Shown here one piece after another: positions 15,518 through 24,119 of a stretch of DNA of 51,823 nucleotides. This stretch comes from Opitutaceae bacterium. GTDB taxonomy: Bacteria > Verrucomicrobiota > Verrucomicrobiia > Opitutales > Opitutaceae. The stretch covers positions 1-51,823 of the forward strand of contig JAHCLN010000006.1 in the NCBI GenBank assembly GCA_026125215.1, read 5' to 3'. The translations under genes were made by a program, and so were the position numbers. How positions within the stretch are numbered: the first letter of the stretch is position 1; each line of letters opens with the position of its first letter. The notes under the pieces were generated by a model that did no database searches, was not told the origin of the DNA, and saw nothing but the letters and a program-made list of their open reading frames with translations.

Positions 15518-16963
15518 TTAGAGCGCGTGGATCGCGCTCTTGCTCACCGCCAGGCCGGCTTCCTTGACCGCTTCGCTCATCGTCGGATGGGCGTGGATGG
15601 TGCGGCCGAGGTCCTCGGCACTGCCGCCGTATTCCATGTGGGTGACGACTTCGCTGATGAGTTCGCCGGCGTTCTTGCCGAGGATCTGGGCGCCGAGGAT
15701 TTTGTCGGACTTGGCGTCGGCGATGATTTTCACGAAGCCGTCCGCGCTATCGTTGGCATGGGCGCGGGCGTTGGCGGCGAAGTTGAACTTGCCGACATTG
15801 ACCGCGATGCCCTTGGCCTTGGCGGCGTCCTCGCCCAGGCCCACGGTGGCGATCTCGGGATCGGTGTAGATGATGGCGGGCATGAGGTCCCAGTTGATGT
15901 GGCCGGCCTTGCCGGCGATCCATTCGGCGACGGCGGCACCGTCCTCCTCGGCCTTGTGGGCGAGCATGGGGCCGTCCACCACGTCGCCGATGGCCCAGAT
16001 GTTTTTCGCGCTGGTGCGCAGGTGGCCGTCCACCTTGATGCGCTTCTTGTCGGTGAGTTCGACGCCGGCTTTTTCGAGGCCGAGTCCGTCGGTGAACGGA
16101 CGGCGCCCCACGGACACGAGGACTTTGTCCGCCTCGAATTCCAGCGGTTTGCCGTCGCGCTCGGCGGTGAGGATTGACCGGGGCGAGGGCGCCCCGGCTC
16201 CACCGGGGGCGGACTTCAAGCCGGTGACCTTGGCGTTCACCTCGATCTTCAGGCCCTGTTTTTGCAGGATGCGGGTGAAGGCGCGCACGACATCGGCGTC
16301 GGCGGTGCCGGCAATTTGGGGCAGAAACTCGACGACGGTGACATCCGCGCCGAGCCGCGCCCAGACGGAGCCAAGCTCCAACCCGATGGCGCCGCCGCCC
16401 ACGACGACCAGCCTGCCCGGAACCTCGGTGAAGGCGATGGCGTGATCGGAGGAAACGACGGTCTTGCCGTCGAACTTGAGGAAGGGCAGCTCGACGGGGG
16501 CCGAGCCGGTGGCGATCACGAAGTGTTTCGCGGTGAGCGAACGCGGCGAGGGCGCCGCGTCCCCAACAACCTGCACTTCAGTCGGCGACACAAAGCTGGC
16601 GGTGCCGGTGATGACGGTGACCTTGCGGGCCTTGGCGAGGGCGGTGAGGCCGCCGGTCATTTTGGCGACGATGTCCTCCTTCTTCTTGAGCATCACGGGC
16701 ACGTCGATGGCGAGGCCGTCGAGCTTGATGCCGTGCGCCGCCGCGTGGTGCCGGTTGAAGGCGAAGTGTTCCGAGGAGGCGAGCAGGGCCTTGCTCGGGA
16801 TGCAGCCGACATTGAGGCAGGTGCCGCCGAGGGTGGCGCGTTTTTCAACGAGGGCGACCTTGAGGCCGAGCTGGGCGGCGCGGAAGGCGCACACATAGCC
16901 GCCGGGGCCGGCGCCGATGACGGCCACATCGAAAGACATGGATTGGGAAGATTCGGAGGACAT
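15518..16963 (-). CDS. lpdA: Dihydrolipoyl dehydrogenase (E3)
   Basis: FAD flavoprotein that reoxidises lipoamide of 2-oxoacid dehydrogenase complexes (481 residues). It shows the FAD loop VIGAGPGGYVCAFRAAQLG, the redox disulfide GGTCLNVGCIPSK, the NAD loop VVGGGAIGLELGSVWARLG, the second FAD motif NIWAIGDVVDGPMLAHKAEE and the C-terminal HAHPTMSEAVKEA with the catalytic His-Glu. Two short inserts, each reading APSPRS, sit in surface loops near residues 135 and 255 and are encoded by palindromes. An alternative start is ATG 16939 (MSFDVAVIG). It follows sucB, so it serves the 2-oxoglutarate dehydrogenase. Confidence 0.97.
   Translation of the reverse strand: MSSESSQSMSFDVAVIGAGPGGYVCAFRAAQLGLKVALVEKRATLGGTCLNVGCIPSKALLASSEHFAFNRHHAAAHGIKLDGLAIDVPVMLKKKEDIVAKMTGGLTALAKARKVTVITGTASFVSPTEVQVVGDAAPSPRSLTAKHFVIATGSAPVELPFLKFDGKTVVSSDHAIAFTEVPGRLVVVGGGAIGLELGSVWARLGADVTVVEFLPQIAGTADADVVRAFTRILQKQGLKIEVNAKVTGLKSAPGGAGAPSPRSILTAERDGKPLEFEADKVLVSVGRRPFTDGLGLEKAGVELTDKKRIKVDGHLRTSAKNIWAIGDVVDGPMLAHKAEEDGAAVAEWIAGKAGHINWDLMPAIIYTDPEIATVGLGEDAAKAKGIAVNVGKFNFAANARAHANDSADGFVKIIADAKSDKILGAQILGKNAGELISEVVTHMEYGGSAEDLGRTIHAHPTMSEAVKEAGLAVSKSAIHAL
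16178..16197. repeat. In-frame palindromic insert 2 in lpdA
   Basis: ccggggcg and cgccccgg form a perfect 8-bp inverted repeat around aggg. The coding strand here reads GAPSPRS, in the loop between LKSAPG and ILTAER, where dihydrolipoyl dehydrogenases are usually shorter. Same loop bases and same encoded peptide as the copy at 16541-16560. Confidence 0.75.
16541..16560. repeat. In-frame palindromic insert 1 in lpdA
   Basis: acgcggcg and cgccgcgt form a perfect 8-bp inverted repeat around aggg. The coding strand reads AAPSPRS, between VQVVGD and LTAKHF. The stem differs from the other copy by paired changes that keep base pairing. Confidence 0.75.
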
Positions 16964-16982
16964 TGAGCAATGTGGAGTTGAA

Positions 16983-17050
16983 GCTTTAAGTTTAAGTTGA
17001 AGTGGAGGGCCGCACTTGCGGGGACAAAAACTTCAACTTCTCACTTAAAC
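16983..17050. repeat. Word-repeat spacer between sucB and lpdA
   Basis: The spacer contains the words aagctttaagtttaagttgaagt at its left and acttcaacttctcacttaaac at its right, largely complementary with a short indel, separated by about 25 bp of GC-richer sequence. This is a second, different-sequence example of an inverted repeat made of short near-repeated words (compare 5719-5812). Confidence 0.7.
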
Positions 17051-17062
17051 TGATCGGCATCG

Positions 17063-18265
17063 TCAGATGCCGATCGCCAGGCGGGCGGGGTCCTCAATGG
17101 CTTGCTTGACCTTCACGAGGAAGGTGACGGCTTCCTTGCCGTCCACGAGCCGGTGATCGTAGCTGAGGGCGAGATACATCATCGGGCGGATGACGACCTG
17201 ACCGTTGGCGGCGACCGGACGCTCGTTGATGGCGTGGAGGCCGAGGATGGCGCTCTGCGGGGCGTTGAGGATCGGGGTGGACAGCATCGAGCCGAAGATG
17301 CCGCCGTTGGTGATGGTGAAGACGCCGCCCTCCAGGTCGGCGAGGGTGATCTTGCCGTCGCGGGCCTTCTTGGCGACGTCGCCGATGGCCTTCTCGATGT
17401 CGGCCATGCCGAGCGTGTCGCAACCGCGGATGACGGGGACCATGAGGCCCTTCTCCGTGGAGACGGCGACGCCGATGTCGTAGTAATGGTTCTGCACGAT
17501 CTCATCGCCGGCAAACTGGGCGTTGATGGCGGGCACGTCCTTGAGGGCCTGCACGACGGCCTTGGTGAAGAAGGACATGAACCCGAGCTTCACGCCGTGC
17601 TTCTTCACGAAGTCGTCCTGGTATTTTTTGCGCAGGTCCATGACGGCGGACATGTCCACCTCGTTGAACGTGGTGAGCATGGCGGCCTCGTGCTGGGCCT
17701 GCACGAGGCGCTCGGCGATGCGCTTGCGCAGCGGGCTGAGCTTCTTCCGCGTCTGCTTCGCAGACGCGGAAGAAGGATTGGGGGTGGCGGATTGCGGAAT
17801 GGGCGCAGGGGCGGCGGTGGTCTCCGCAGGCTTGGGAGAGGAGGCCGCCAGCATGTCGCCCTTGGTGACACGGCCGCCCTTGCCGGTGCCCTCGACCTTG
17901 GCGGGATCGATGCCGGTCTCGGCAGCGATCCGGCGCACGGCGGGGGATGGTTCAGCGGCCAGAGGCCGGCTGTCAGAAGCCTGAGGTGCCGCTGCAGGTT
18001 TGGAGCCGGCTTCTGATTTCTGAGCGCCGGCCTCCGGATCGATCGTGGCAACAACCGCGCCGATCTTCACCTCGGTGCCCTCGGCGACCTTGAGGGTGAT
18101 CTGGCCGGCGGACTCGGCGGTGCCTTCGGACGTGATCTTGTCCGTTTCCAATTCGAAGAGCGGCTGGTCCTTTTTGACGACATCGCCGTCCTTGACGTGC
18201 CACTTGGCGAGCACGCCGGAATTGATGGATTCGCCCATGGGCGGGATTTTGACTTCGAGGGGCAT
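17063..18265 (-). CDS. sucB: Dihydrolipoyllysine succinyltransferase, E2 of 2-oxoglutarate dehydrogenase
   Basis: Core acyltransferase of the 2-oxoglutarate dehydrogenase (400 residues). The N-terminal lipoyl domain has the lipoylated lysine in [13 protein letters not shown] near residue 43. A Pro/Ala linker leads to a peripheral-subunit-binding domain ([20 protein letters not shown]), and a second linker to the catalytic domain ending [20 protein letters not shown] with the active-site histidine and aspartate. ATG 18265 ([13 protein letters not shown]) is chosen because it starts the lipoyl domain; the frame is open 98 codons further upstream through a spacer repeat and the end of sucA. Between sucA and lpdA on the same strand. 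Confidence 0.97.
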   Translation of the reverse strand: MPLEVKIPPMGESINSGVLAKWHVKDGDVVKKDQPLFELETDKITSEGTAESAGQITLKVAEGTEVKIGAVVATIDPEAGAQKSEAGSKPAAAPQASDSRPLAAEPSPAVRRIAAETGIDPAKVEGTGKGGRVTKGDMLAASSPKPAETTAAPAPIPQSATPNPSSASAKQTRKKLSPLRKRIAERLVQAQHEAAMLTTFNEVDMSAVMDLRKKYQDDFVKKHGVKLGFMSFFTKAVVQALKDVPAINAQFAGDEIVQNHYYDIGVAVSTEKGLMVPVIRGCDTLGMADIEKAIGDVAKKARDGKITLADLEGGVFTITNGGIFGSMLSTPILNAPQSAILGLHAINERPVAANGQVVIRPMMYLALSYDHRLVDGKEAVTFLVKVKQAIEDPARLAIGI

Positions 18266-18277
18266 GTTGGGAAGGTA

Positions 18278-18310
18278 AGGAGTGAGTAGCGCGTAGCGAG
18301 GAGTGAGTAG
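18278..18310. repeat. Direct repeat aggagtgagtag in the sucA-sucB spacer
   Basis: The 12-base word aggagtgagtag occurs at 18278-18289 and 18299-18310, with cgcgtagcg between. It is immediately upstream of the sucB start on the minus strand and is a further example of word-built spacer DNA in this window. Confidence 0.7.
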
Positions 18311-18378
18311 GGTTCCGTAACGGAATTGCGGATATGATGGCGATGCCCGGCATCCCATGGTCCGCTGTGTCCGCCAGG

Positions 18379-21174
18379 TCAGATGGTAAAGGCGTCTTTC
18401 AGGAAGGCGGCGAGCTCGTGCTTGTGCAATGCCAGCGAGCCGACGGCGGGCGAGGCCGAAGCGTCGCGGCCGGCGTAGAGCGGCACGACGCCGAAGGCTT
18501 CCGTGAGGTGCGGGGCGATGAAGCTCCACGCCCCCATGTTCTGGGATTCCTCCTGGCACCAGACGATGCGGGCGCCCTTGTATTTGCGGGCAATCTCTGC
18601 AAGGCGCTTGCGGTGCAGCGGGTAGAGCTGCTCCAGGCGCACAATGGCGGTGCCGGAATGCTGGTTTTTTTCCCGATATTCACAGAGGTCGTAGTAGACC
18701 TTGCCCGAGCAGAGGATGACGCGCTGCGGCGGTTCGACGCCGCGGGCGAAGGGGGCGCGGGTGCCGCTGCCGGCGGTGGCGAAGAGCGGGTCGTCGAGAA
18801 TCTCCTCGAAGGAGCCGCTGGTGAAATCCTCCAGCCGGGAGACCGCGGCGGGATGGCGGAGGAGGGACTTCGGTGACATCACGATGAGCGGCTTGCGGAA
18901 GTCGCGCTTCATCTGGCGGCGCAGCACGTGGAAAAAGCCGACCGGGGTGGTGATATTGACCACCTGCATGTTGTTCTCGGCGCAGAGCTGGAGGAAACGT
19001 TCGAGACGGGCGGAGGAGTGTTCCGGGCCCTGGCCCTCGTAACCATGGGGCAGGAGCAGGGTGAGGGCGCTGGCGCTTTGCCACTTGGATTCGCCGGCGG
19101 CGAGAAACTGGTCGATCACGACCTGCGCGCCGTTGGCGAAATCGCCGAACTGGGCCTCCCAGATGCAGAGCATCGAGGGGTAGTCGAGCGAGTAGCCGTA
19201 GTCGAAGCCGAGGACGGCGGCCTCCGACAAGAGGGAATTGTAAACACAGAACTTGGCCTGGCCCTCGGCGAGATGGAGCAGCGGCGTGTAGGTTTCGAGC
19301 GTGTCGGCCTCGTGCAGGACGGCGTGGCGATGGCTGAAGGTGCCGCGCTGGCAGTCCTGGCCGCTGAGGCGCACGGGCGTGCCCTCCAGCAGGAGGGAAC
19401 CGAAGGCAAGGGCCTCGGCAAAACCCCAGTCAATCGGGCCGCCCTCGCGGTGGGCTTGGGCGCGGTTGGCGAGGAAGCGCTTGATCTTGGGGTTGAGCTT
19501 GAAGTTCTCCGGGACGGTGGTGAGGCCGCGCGTGACCGTGGCGAGCACCTCGGGGCTCACGCCGGTGATCACGGGCTTGAAGTGGAAGTCGGGCTGGAAC
19601 TCCGCGGTGGAGCCCTCGAACTTCTTGGCTTCGAGGGCCGCGGCGCGCTTGGCGCTCTTGGCTTCCTCCGAGGCGCGGGCTTTCTCCAGGTTGGTTTCGA
19701 GGGCCGCGGTGTATTCGGCCTTGATGGCCTCGGACTCGGCCTCGGTGATGCTGCCCTCGGCGACGAGCTTGCGGCTCAGCACGACGGAGACCTGCGGGTG
19801 GGCCGCGATCTTCTTGTAGAGGACCGGCTGGGTGAAGGCGGGTTCGTCGCTCTCGTTGTGGCCGTGCTTGCGGTAGCAATACATGTCGATGACGACGTCA
19901 CGCTGCCATTTCTCGCGAAACTCGAGGGCGAGGCGGGCGACGTAGCAGACGGCCTCGGGGTCGTCGCCGTTCACGTGGAAGACGGGGGCCTCGATCATCT
20001 TGGCGACATCGGTGCAGTAGCGCGTGGAACGGGCGTCGCTGGGATCGGTGGTGAAGCCGATCTGGTTGTTGACGATGATATGGAGGGTGCCGCCGGTGCG
20101 GTAGCCGGGTAGCTGGGAGAAATTCATCGTTTCGGCCACGATGCCCTGGCCGGCAAAGGCGGCGTCGCCATGGATGAGCAGCGGCAGCACGCGGCGGCGT
20201 TCGGTGTCGCCGCGGATGCGCTGGCGGGCGCGGGCCTTGCCCTCGACCACGGGGTTGACGATTTCCAGATGCGAGGGGTTGGCGGCGAGGCGGACCTCGA
20301 CCTGCTGGCCGCCGGTGGTGGTGAGCACGGCCTCGTAGCCGAGGTGGTATTTCACGTCGCCATCGCCGCCGACGGCGTCGGGGATGTAGTTTTCCGAGAA
20401 CTGCTCGAAGAGCAGGTCGAAATTTTTCTTCATCACGCTGGTGAGGATGTTGAGCCGGCCGCGGTGGGCCATGCCCATGACGACCTCCTCGACCCCGACG
20501 TGCGGGGCGTGCTCGATGATCTGGTCCACGGCGGCGATGAGCGTTTCTCCGCCCTCAAGGGAGAAGCGCTTCTGGCCGACATATTTCGTGTGCAGAAAAC
20601 GCTCGAACAGCTCGGCCTTGTGCACGCGGCGCAGGATGCGGATCTTTTCGTTGCGGGCGAAGTTGGGCTGGTTGCGGACGGCCTCCATCTTGTCCTGCAG
20701 CCAGCGGCGCACATCCACATCCTGAATGTGGGTGTATTCGACGCCGATGTGGTCGCAATAGGTCGTGCGCAGCGCGATTAGAATCTCGGCGAGCTTCATC
20801 TGGCCGCCGCCGAGGTAGGTGCCCACGTCGAACGTGGTGTCGAGGTCTGCTTCGGTGAGGTCGAACTGACTGAGGGACAGTTTGGGGTGGGGTAGCGGCG
20901 GCTCGCTGAGCGGATCGAGATGTGCCTCCAGATGACCGATGGCGCGGTAAGTATTGATGAGGTAGTGGACGTGCGACTGCTTGAGGCTGTCGATGATTGA
21001 GGCGCCGCTGGTGGCGACTGAGTCGGTCAGGGTGCCGCCGCTGTTGCCGAGGGCGAAACCTTGGAAAAAGGCGCGCCAAGTGGGGTCAACGGAGTCGGGG
21101 TTTTCCAACCACGACTGATAGGCAGCCTCAATGACGGCCGCATTGGCGTGGGTGGGAAGGGTGGAAGGGCTCAT
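18379..21174 (-). CDS. sucA: 2-oxoglutarate dehydrogenase E1 component
   Basis: Thiamine-dependent E1 that decarboxylates 2-oxoglutarate in the TCA cycle (931 residues from ATG 21174). Family landmarks: N-terminal [20 protein letters not shown], the HRGRLNIL motif after MGMAH near residue 240, the TPP/Mg region [20 protein letters not shown] followed by [12 protein letters not shown], and the C-terminal [20 protein letters not shown] and [13 protein letters not shown]. An ATG six codons upstream (21192) is also possible. First gene of sucA-sucB-lpdA; sucC lies about 17 kb away on the same strand. Confidence 0.97.
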   Translation of the reverse strand: MSPSTLPTHANAAVIEAAYQSWLENPDSVDPTWRAFFQGFALGNSGGTLTDSVATSGASIIDSLKQSHVHYLINTYRAIGHLEAHLDPLSEPPLPHPKLSLSQFDLTEADLDTTFDVGTYLGGGQMKLAEILIALRTTYCDHIGVEYTHIQDVDVRRWLQDKMEAVRNQPNFARNEKIRILRRVHKAELFERFLHTKYVGQKRFSLEGGETLIAAVDQIIEHAPHVGVEEVVMGMAHRGRLNILTSVMKKNFDLLFEQFSENYIPDAVGGDGDVKYHLGYEAVLTTTGGQQVEVRLAANPSHLEIVNPVVEGKARARQRIRGDTERRRVLPLLIHGDAAFAGQGIVAETMNFSQLPGYRTGGTLHIIVNNQIGFTTDPSDARSTRYCTDVAKMIEAPVFHVNGDDPEAVCYVARLALEFREKWQRDVVIDMYCYRKHGHNESDEPAFTQPVLYKKIAAHPQVSVVLSRKLVAEGSITEAESEAIKAEYTAALETNLEKARASEEAKSAKRAAALEAKKFEGSTAEFQPDFHFKPVITGVSPEVLATVTRGLTTVPENFKLNPKIKRFLANRAQAHREGGPIDWGFAEALAFGSLLLEGTPVRLSGQDCQRGTFSHRHAVLHEADTLETYTPLLHLAEGQAKFCVYNSLLSEAAVLGFDYGYSLDYPSMLCIWEAQFGDFANGAQVVIDQFLAAGESKWQSASALTLLLPHGYEGQGPEHSSARLERFLQLCAENNMQVVNITTPVGFFHVLRRQMKRDFRKPLIVMSPKSLLRHPAAVSRLEDFTSGSFEEILDDPLFATAGSGTRAPFARGVEPPQRVILCSGKVYYDLCEYREKNQHSGTAIVRLEQLYPLHRKRLAEIARKYKGARIVWCQEESQNMGAWSFIAPHLTEAFGVVPLYAGRDASASPAVGSLALHKHELAAFLKDAFTI

Positions 21175-21362
21175 GGGTGATAAGAAAAACACATAGCAGA
21201 GTGCCGGGATGGGGAGGTTCTGCTGGGTGTGCTATTAGCGATAATTGTATGATACCCCATCACGAGATGGTCCCGGACTCAAGGACGCGGCGAATTGGGA
21301 TAGGTGATTGCAAACGCGCTTAAGGTCGGTAGCAGAGGAATTAGATTGTTCATCACCCCACT

Positions 21363-21605
21363 ATGGAGACCCAGATTAAAGATTCCCTTATTCTGCTGCT
21401 TGATGGCATCAAGCGGGCTGATGGCCAGGTCATTGCCGAGCAAATGGCATGGCTGGATACGGCGCTCGAACAGGGTCGAGGGGCATTGCATCCGCAACTT
21501 GTTCATTTCCTAGAACGTAGGAGCTACGCCAAGGCCCTGATGTTTTTGGGCGGAGAGCAGAATATCCCGGTGGGCGTCTGCGGTGGCCGGGCGGGGAAAG
21601 GCTGA
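21363..21605 (+). CDS. Small protein of unknown function upstream of SUI1
   Basis: An 80-residue product starting METQIKDSLILLLDGIKRAD, amphipathic and helical in its first 45 residues, then HFLERRSYAKALMFLGGE, and a small glycine/cysteine tail (VGVCGGRAGKG). It reads like a real compact domain and I believe homologues occur next to SUI1 in related genomes, but cannot verify that. It is followed after 27 bp by the SUI1-like gene on the same strand. The spacing is filled by a gctgaa word repeat. Confidence 0.6.
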   Translation: METQIKDSLILLLDGIKRADGQVIAEQMAWLDTALEQGRGALHPQLVHFLERRSYAKALMFLGGEQNIPVGVCGGRAGKG

Positions 21606-21632
21606 AGGGCTGAAGAACTGAAAGGCTGAACC
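21598..21632. repeat. gctgaa word repeat before the SUI1-like gene
   Basis: The stretch consists of variants of aaaggctgaa (aaaggctgaa, gggctgaa, gaactgaa, aggctgaa) covering the end of the small upstream ORF and the spacer up to the SUI1-like ATG. It has no separate coding signal. Confidence 0.65.
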
Positions 21633-22019
21633 ATGGCGAGCAGAGGCAAGATTTCGACCGATGGGGGCGGCGGGCTGGGGCAGAATCCTTTTGCAACGCT
21701 GAGCAACGCAGGCTTGCCGGCCACACCGGCCCGTCCAAGCGAGAATCCAAAACCCGAAATCGAAAATCCCCAAAACCGCGGCCGGGTGGATATCAAGCGC
21801 ACGACGGCTGGCCGCGGTGGCAAAACCGTCACGGTGGTGACCGGGTTTATGGGCATCGGCCTGCCGGAAAAGGAGTCGCTCTGCAAAAAGATGCGCAACG
21901 CCTGCGGCTGCGGCGGCACGGTCAAGGACGGAGCGATTGAGATCCAAGGCGACCAGCGCGAGAAAATCGCCGCGATTCTCCGCGAAGCCGGTTTCCGGCC
22001 GGTGTTTGCGGGCGGATGA
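21633..22019 (+). CDS. SUI1/eIF1-like translation factor (YciH family)
   Basis: A 128-residue protein with the SUI1 fold in its C-terminal two thirds: RVDIKRTTAGRGGKTVTVVT, then GLPEKESLCKKMRNACGCGG and TVKDGAIEIQGDQREKIAAI. Homologues of eukaryotic eIF1 occur in many bacteria; in E. coli YciH affects initiation fidelity in vitro. The N-terminal 45 residues are low-complexity, and part (ENPKPEIENPQN) is encoded by word-repeat DNA like that seen near kdsC. Convergent with metF 6 bp downstream. Confidence 0.9.
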   Translation: MASRGKISTDGGGGLGQNPFATLSNAGLPATPARPSENPKPEIENPQNRGRVDIKRTTAGRGGKTVTVVTGFMGIGLPEKESLCKKMRNACGCGGTVKDGAIEIQGDQREKIAAILREAGFRPVFAGG

Positions 22020-22025
22020 CGGCCC

Positions 22026-22904
22026 TCATGCCGCCAGCCCGGCGGCCAGGGCGAGAGCGCTCTTGGCGCGGTTCATGATGTAGAGATGGTAACCGGGTGC
22101 GCCGTAGGCGAGCAGGTCGCGGATCTGGTCGAGCGCCCAGTCCACGCCGATGATTTCGACGACATCAGGATTTTCCGCCGCGACTTCAAGCCGGCGCAGC
22201 AGGGCTGCGGGCAGCGTGGCACCGCACAGCGTCGTAAAGCGCTGGATCTGCTTCAGCGAGAGCACAGGCATGATGCCGGGCACGATGGGCACCGTAATGC
22301 CCGCTTTCCGGCATGACTCGACAAAACGGTAATACACCGCGTTGTCGAAAAACAGCTGGGTGGTGATGAAATCGGCGCCGGCATCAACCTTGCGCCGAAG
22401 GTGGTCCAGATCGGCCGCGGGCGAGGGGGCTTCGGGGTGCTTTTCCGGGTAACCGCCCACGCCCAGACAGAAATCCGGGTGGCGCGCCTTCAGCAGCGCC
22501 ACGAGGTCGCCGGCATAGCGGAGGCCGTCGGCGCAGGGGGTGAAACTGGTTTCGCCCTTCGGCGGATCGCCGCGGAGGGCCATGATGTTGCGGAATCCGG
22601 CGGCATGGATGCGGTCGGCCATCGCTTCGAGTTCCGGGCGCGGATGTCCGACGCAGGTAAGGTGGGGCATCACGGTGAAGCCGAATTCACCGCGCAACAG
22701 CGTGCTCACCTGGGCGGTGCGGTCACGGGTGGTGCCGCCGGCCCCGTAGGTGACCGACACGAAGTCGGGCCGGATCGAGCGCAGGGCCGTCGCCGTCGCC
22801 CGCAACGCCTCCACGCCGGCGTCGTCCTTCGGCGGGAAGAATTCCAGCGAACGGGCGGGACGATGCGCGCTGAACAAGGAGGCGATGGGCCGGTCGGGAG
22901 GCAT
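22026..22904 (-). CDS. metF: Methylenetetrahydrofolate reductase
   Basis: Flavoenzyme that makes 5-methyl-THF for methionine synthesis (292 residues). The N-terminus has the catalytic glutamate in SLEFFPPKDDAG, followed by FVSVTYGAGGTTRDRT, the FAD region NIMALRGDPPKGE, and the substrate loop DAGADFITTQLFFDN. ATG 22904 is chosen; the frame is open far upstream into rlmN but that sequence is a shadow of rlmN. An inverted repeat sits immediately upstream and may control the gene. Confidence 0.96.
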   Translation of the reverse strand: MPPDRPIASLFSAHRPARSLEFFPPKDDAGVEALRATATALRSIRPDFVSVTYGAGGTTRDRTAQVSTLLRGEFGFTVMPHLTCVGHPRPELEAMADRIHAAGFRNIMALRGDPPKGETSFTPCADGLRYAGDLVALLKARHPDFCLGVGGYPEKHPEAPSPAADLDHLRRKVDAGADFITTQLFFDNAVYYRFVESCRKAGITVPIVPGIMPVLSLKQIQRFTTLCGATLPAALLRRLEVAAENPDVVEIIGVDWALDQIRDLLAYGAPGYHLYIMNRAKSALALAAGLAA

Positions 22905-22907
22905 GCA

Positions 22908-22937
22908 ATCAACACATACGGTTTTGTTGATATGTGT
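22908..22937 (-). promoter_or_regulatory. Inverted-repeat operator candidate upstream of metF
   Basis: atcaaca (22908-22914) and tgttgat (22925-22931) are perfect 7-bp inverted repeats 10 bp apart, overlapped by acacata (22912-22918) and tatgtgt (22931-22937). The AT-rich block lies 4-33 bases before the metF start in an otherwise GC-rich spacer, a position suited to a repressor site. The regulator is not known. Confidence 0.5.
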
Positions 22938-22987
22938 AAAGAAGGAAGCGGGCGGCTTCGCCCCGGGCGCAACCGGGCGGGAGGCGA

Positions 22988-24097
22988 TCAGGCGGAGGCG
23001 CGGGTCTGCTCGGTCTTGAGCCGGAGCTGACCGCAGGCGGCGTCGATGTCGTGGCCCTTCTCGCGGCGGAGCGTGACGGAGACGCGGGCGCGGCGCAAAA
23101 TTTCGGCGAACCGTTCCTGCCGGGTGATCGACGGGCGCTTCCAGGGCAGCCCCTCGACGGTGTTGTAGGGGATGAGGTTGACGTGGGCGTGCAGGTCGAG
23201 GGCGATGTCGCGCAGCTTTTCGGCCTGCTCCAGCGAGTCGTTCACGTCCTCGATCAGGATGAACTCGAGGGTGACCATGCGGCCGTGCTTTTCCGAGAAG
23301 GCCCTGATTGCCGGCAGCAGCTTGGCGAGCGGAAAGGCTTTGTTCACCGGCATGATCTGCTCGCGGACCTCGTCGGTGGCGCCGTGCAGCGAAATGGCGA
23401 GGCGAAGGCCGAGCGGCTCGTCGGCGAGCTTGAGAATCTTCGGCACGAGCCCGCTGGTCGAGAGGGTGATGCGCCGGGCGCCGAAACCGAGGCCCCATTC
23501 GGCATTGACGATGGTGAGGGCGCGGATGACGGCGTCGTAATTGGCGAGGGGTTCGCCCATGCCCATGACGACGATGTTGTCGAAGGAGGCGAGTTCGGTG
23601 CGGGCGCGGGGCGTGCGCGCGTCCTCGCGGTAGCAGACCTGCAGGAGCTGGGCGACGATCTCGCCGGCGTTGAGGTCGCGCTTCAGGCCGGCGAGGCCGG
23701 AGGCGCAGAACACGCAGCCCATGGCGCAGCCGACCTGGGTGGAGATGCAGATGGTCTTGCGCGAATGCTCGAGGCCGACGCCCTCCTGCGGGACGCGGAT
23801 GATGACCGTCTCGATCAGGGCGCGGTCGCCAAGCTCGAGGAGAAGCTTGTCGGTGACATCCTCGGACTGCCGGTTGAGCACGAGGGTGGCGGGCATTAGT
23901 TCGAAGGTGTCGTCGAGCCAGCCGCGCAGCGGCTTGGGCAGGTTGGTCATGTCGTCCCAGGTGCGGGCGCGCTTTTTGTAAACCCAGTCGAGGATCTGGC
24001 GCGCGCGGAAGCCGGGTTCACCGCGCTCCTGGAGACGGGCGGTGAGGGTGGCGAGCGTCTCGCCGGTGAGCGGCGGTTTCGCGGGCGAGTATTTCAT
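22988..24097 (-). CDS. rlmN: Dual-specificity RNA methyltransferase RlmN
   Basis: Radical-SAM enzyme that methylates C2 of A2503 in 23S rRNA and A37 in tRNAs (369 residues). The cluster motif is CAMGCVFCASG near residue 125, followed by NIVVMGMGEPLANYD and LSTSGLVPKI. The second catalytic cysteine is near the C-terminus (DIDAACGQLR), and LAISLHGATDEVREQIMPVN is typical of RlmN. ATG 24097 is chosen, 22 bp downstream of the leuA stop. Confidence 0.97.
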   Translation of the reverse strand: MKYSPAKPPLTGETLATLTARLQERGEPGFRARQILDWVYKKRARTWDDMTNLPKPLRGWLDDTFELMPATLVLNRQSEDVTDKLLLELGDRALIETVIIRVPQEGVGLEHSRKTICISTQVGCAMGCVFCASGLAGLKRDLNAGEIVAQLLQVCYREDARTPRARTELASFDNIVVMGMGEPLANYDAVIRALTIVNAEWGLGFGARRITLSTSGLVPKILKLADEPLGLRLAISLHGATDEVREQIMPVNKAFPLAKLLPAIRAFSEKHGRMVTLEFILIEDVNDSLEQAEKLRDIALDLHAHVNLIPYNTVEGLPWKRPSITRQERFAEILRRARVSVTLRREKGHDIDAACGQLRLKTEQTRASA

Positions 24098-24119
24098 GCG
24101 CCGGAGGTTGGCGCGAAAG

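Noticed and set aside
22905-23498. N-terminal extension of metF to 490 residues
   Set aside because: The added sequence is a frame-shifted shadow of rlmN and is Arg/Ala-rich; the family start is at 22904.
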